Of a stretch of DNA of 5,610 nucleotides, positions 4,523 to 5,610 are shown piece by piece. A program made the translations under genes and the position numbers. Under the pieces are notes generated by a model. It was not told the origin of the DNA. It was given only the letters and a program-made list of their open reading frames with translations, and did not search any database. This DNA is from a bacterium (GTDB lineage Bacteria; SZUA-182; SZUA-191): contig QIEW01000201.1 in NCBI GenBank assembly GCA_003230535.1, forward strand, positions 1 through 5,610. Direction: 5' to 3'. How positions within the stretch are numbered: position 1 is the first letter of the stretch; the number at the start of each line of letters is the position of its first letter.

Positions 4523-5610
4523 TTATATATCTCTCAGAAGATGCCCCAATTTTTTTCGTTTGGTCTTCAGATACTGTACATTCTCAGCAGTAGCTTTAAC
4601 CTCTATGGGAACCCGCTCGACGATCCTCAGACCATAACCTTCCAAGCCGACAATCTTCCTTGGATTATTAGTCATGAGCCGGATATGCTTTAACCCTAAA
4701 TCAACCAAAATTTGGGCGCCGACCCCATAGTCCCGCAAATCCGCTTGAAACCCCAAGGCCGCATTGGCTTCCACCGTATCATGACCGTCATCCTGAAGCT
4801 GATAAGAGCGCATCTTATTCAAAAGACCAATTCCCCTGCCCTCCTGGCGCATATAGAGCGCCACGCCTTTCCCTTCCGCCTCAATCATCTCCAGCGACCG
4901 ATGGAGCTGGAGCCCACAGTCGCAACGCAAGGAGCCCAGGGCGTCGCCTGTCAGGCACTCGGAATGTACCCGCACCAACACCTCATCCCCCGGGGTAAAT
5001 TCTCCCTTAACCAAGGCCAAATGAATCTGGTTATCTACCGTGTTACTATAAGCCTGCGCCATGAACCCCCCATACAAAGTCGGCAGTTTAGCTTTCGCTT
5101 CACACGATACCAGCCGTTCCCACTTCATCCGATAGGATACCATATCCCTGATGCAGATAATTTTTAACCCTTGTTTCTTAGCAAATATTTCCAGTTGAGG
5201 TAATCGCGACATGGTGCCGTCTTCATTCATGATCTCGCAGATTACCCCTGCGGGGTATAGGCCGGCAAGGCGGGCCAGATCTACGGCTCCTTCGGTCTGC
5301 CCCACCCGCTGCAAAACTCCTCCCGGCTTGGCCCGCAAAGGGAAGATGTGCCCCGGTCGGGCTAAATCCTCAGGTTTAGTGTCAGGGTCTATCAAAGTCA
5401 AAACAGTAACCGCCCTATCAGCCGCCGAAATACCGGTGGAGGTTTTATCTTTAGCATCAACGGATACGGTAAATGCCGTCTCAAACGAGGAGGTATTTTT
5501 CCGAACCATCATTGGTAACTGAAGCTCATCTAACCGCTCACCGCTCATCGCAAGACAAATCAACCCCCGTCCATAACGGGTCATAAAGTTTATCGTCTCC
5601 GGAGTAGCCA
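4523..5610 (-). CDS. ribBA: RibBA: DHBP synthase / GTP cyclohydrolase II, N-terminus outside window
   Basis: This bifunctional enzyme starts riboflavin synthesis: the RibB half converts ribulose 5-phosphate to 3,4-dihydroxy-2-butanone 4-phosphate, and the RibA half opens GTP to a diaminopyrimidine. The frame stays open through the right edge; codons before the ATG at 5584 read ATPETINF, which is normal RibB sequence, so that ATG is internal and about 40 residues, including the acidic catalytic loop, are missing. Numbering from that ATG, RibB shows YGRGLICLA (4-12), [15 protein letters not shown] (30-44), TGISAADRA (50-58), [10 protein letters not shown] (76-85) and RVGQTEG (93-99), where Gln96 replaces the usual metal-binding His. 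RibA is complete: [17 protein letters not shown] (207-223) with the three zinc cysteines 210, 221 and 223, [12 protein letters not shown] (246-257), then [12 protein letters not shown] and TNNPRK. The protein is cytoplasmic. No other rib gene is visible. Confidence 0.95.
   Translation of the reverse strand, partial: ATPETINFMTRYGRGLICLAMSGERLDELQLPMMVRKNTSSFETAFTVSVDAKDKTSTGISAADRAVTVLTLIDPDTKPEDLARPGHIFPLRAKPGGVLQRVGQTEGAVDLARLAGLYPAGVICEIMNEDGTMSRLPQLEIFAKKQGLKIICIRDMVSYRMKWERLVSCEAKAKLPTLYGGFMAQAYSNTVDNQIHLALVKGEFTPGDEVLVRVHSECLTGDALGSLRCDCGLQLHRSLEMIEAEGKGVALYMRQEGRGIGLLNKMRSYQLQDDGHDTVEANAALGFQADLRDYGVGAQILVDLGLKHIRLMTNNPRKIVGLEGYGLRIVERVPIEVKATAENVQYLKTKRKKLGHLLRDI

Noticed and set aside
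4712-5167. 151-codon plus-strand reading frame
   Set aside because: It is antisense to the clearly conserved RibBA coding sequence and its translation resembles no known family.
5582-5584. ATG as the start codon of RibBA
   Set aside because: Conserved RibB sequence (ATPETINF) continues in frame upstream to the window edge, so the true start lies outside.
1-5610. A new defence, toxin-antitoxin or mobile gene system
   Set aside because: All complete genes fit known families of metabolism or transport, and no transposase, recombinase, nuclease or phage gene is visible.

Overview
The window is ordinary-looking bacterial chromosome with four protein-coding genes, one further gene entering from the left edge, and unusually repeat-rich intergenic DNA. 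Gene content (a DUF3047 protein, a DUF2064/TIGR04282 and TIGR04283 glycosyltransferase pair, a fused RibBA, a lone family-5 solute-binding lipoprotein) and the GQTEG variant in RibBA suggest a Gram-negative anaerobe-type lineage such as Desulfobacterota (former Deltaproteobacteria). This is inference from remembered family distributions, not a proven assignment.

Layout. 1-321 (+): C-terminal end of a DUF3047 protein. 361-999 (+): DUF2064/TIGR04282 GT-A-fold transferase-like protein, 39 bases downstream and probably co-transcribed. 1000-1237: gap with two hairpin elements. 1238-2002 (+): TIGR04283 family-2 glycosyltransferase. 2003-2631: 629 bases without a gene, almost entirely palindromic repeats, between converging genes. 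2632-4200 (-): peptide/nickel-type extracellular solute-binding lipoprotein with no permease or ATPase beside it. 4201-4522: 322 bases with two more repeats. 4523-5610 (-): RibBA, whose N-terminus lies beyond the right edge.

How the genes work together. The two glycosyltransferase-like proteins belong to families named for co-occurrence with a radical-SAM/selenodomain protein, now annotated as arsenosugar biosynthesis. They are plausibly one functional pair, although repeats now separate them. RibBA makes the two entry products of riboflavin synthesis. The solute-binding protein is unrelated to either pathway.

The most notable signal is in the non-coding DNA. A ~70-base double-hairpin element occurs as inverted copies on either side of the TIGR04283 gene. 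A ~140-base CATTCCCG-type element occurs as inverted copies on either side of the solute-binding protein gene. A short C-rich hairpin family also occurs in inverted orientation on either side of that gene. One copy each of the first two elements abut and are enclosed by an 18-base perfect direct repeat. I see no CRISPR array, tRNA, rRNA, intact insertion sequence, toxin-antitoxin pair or defence system, and no convincing new multi-gene system.
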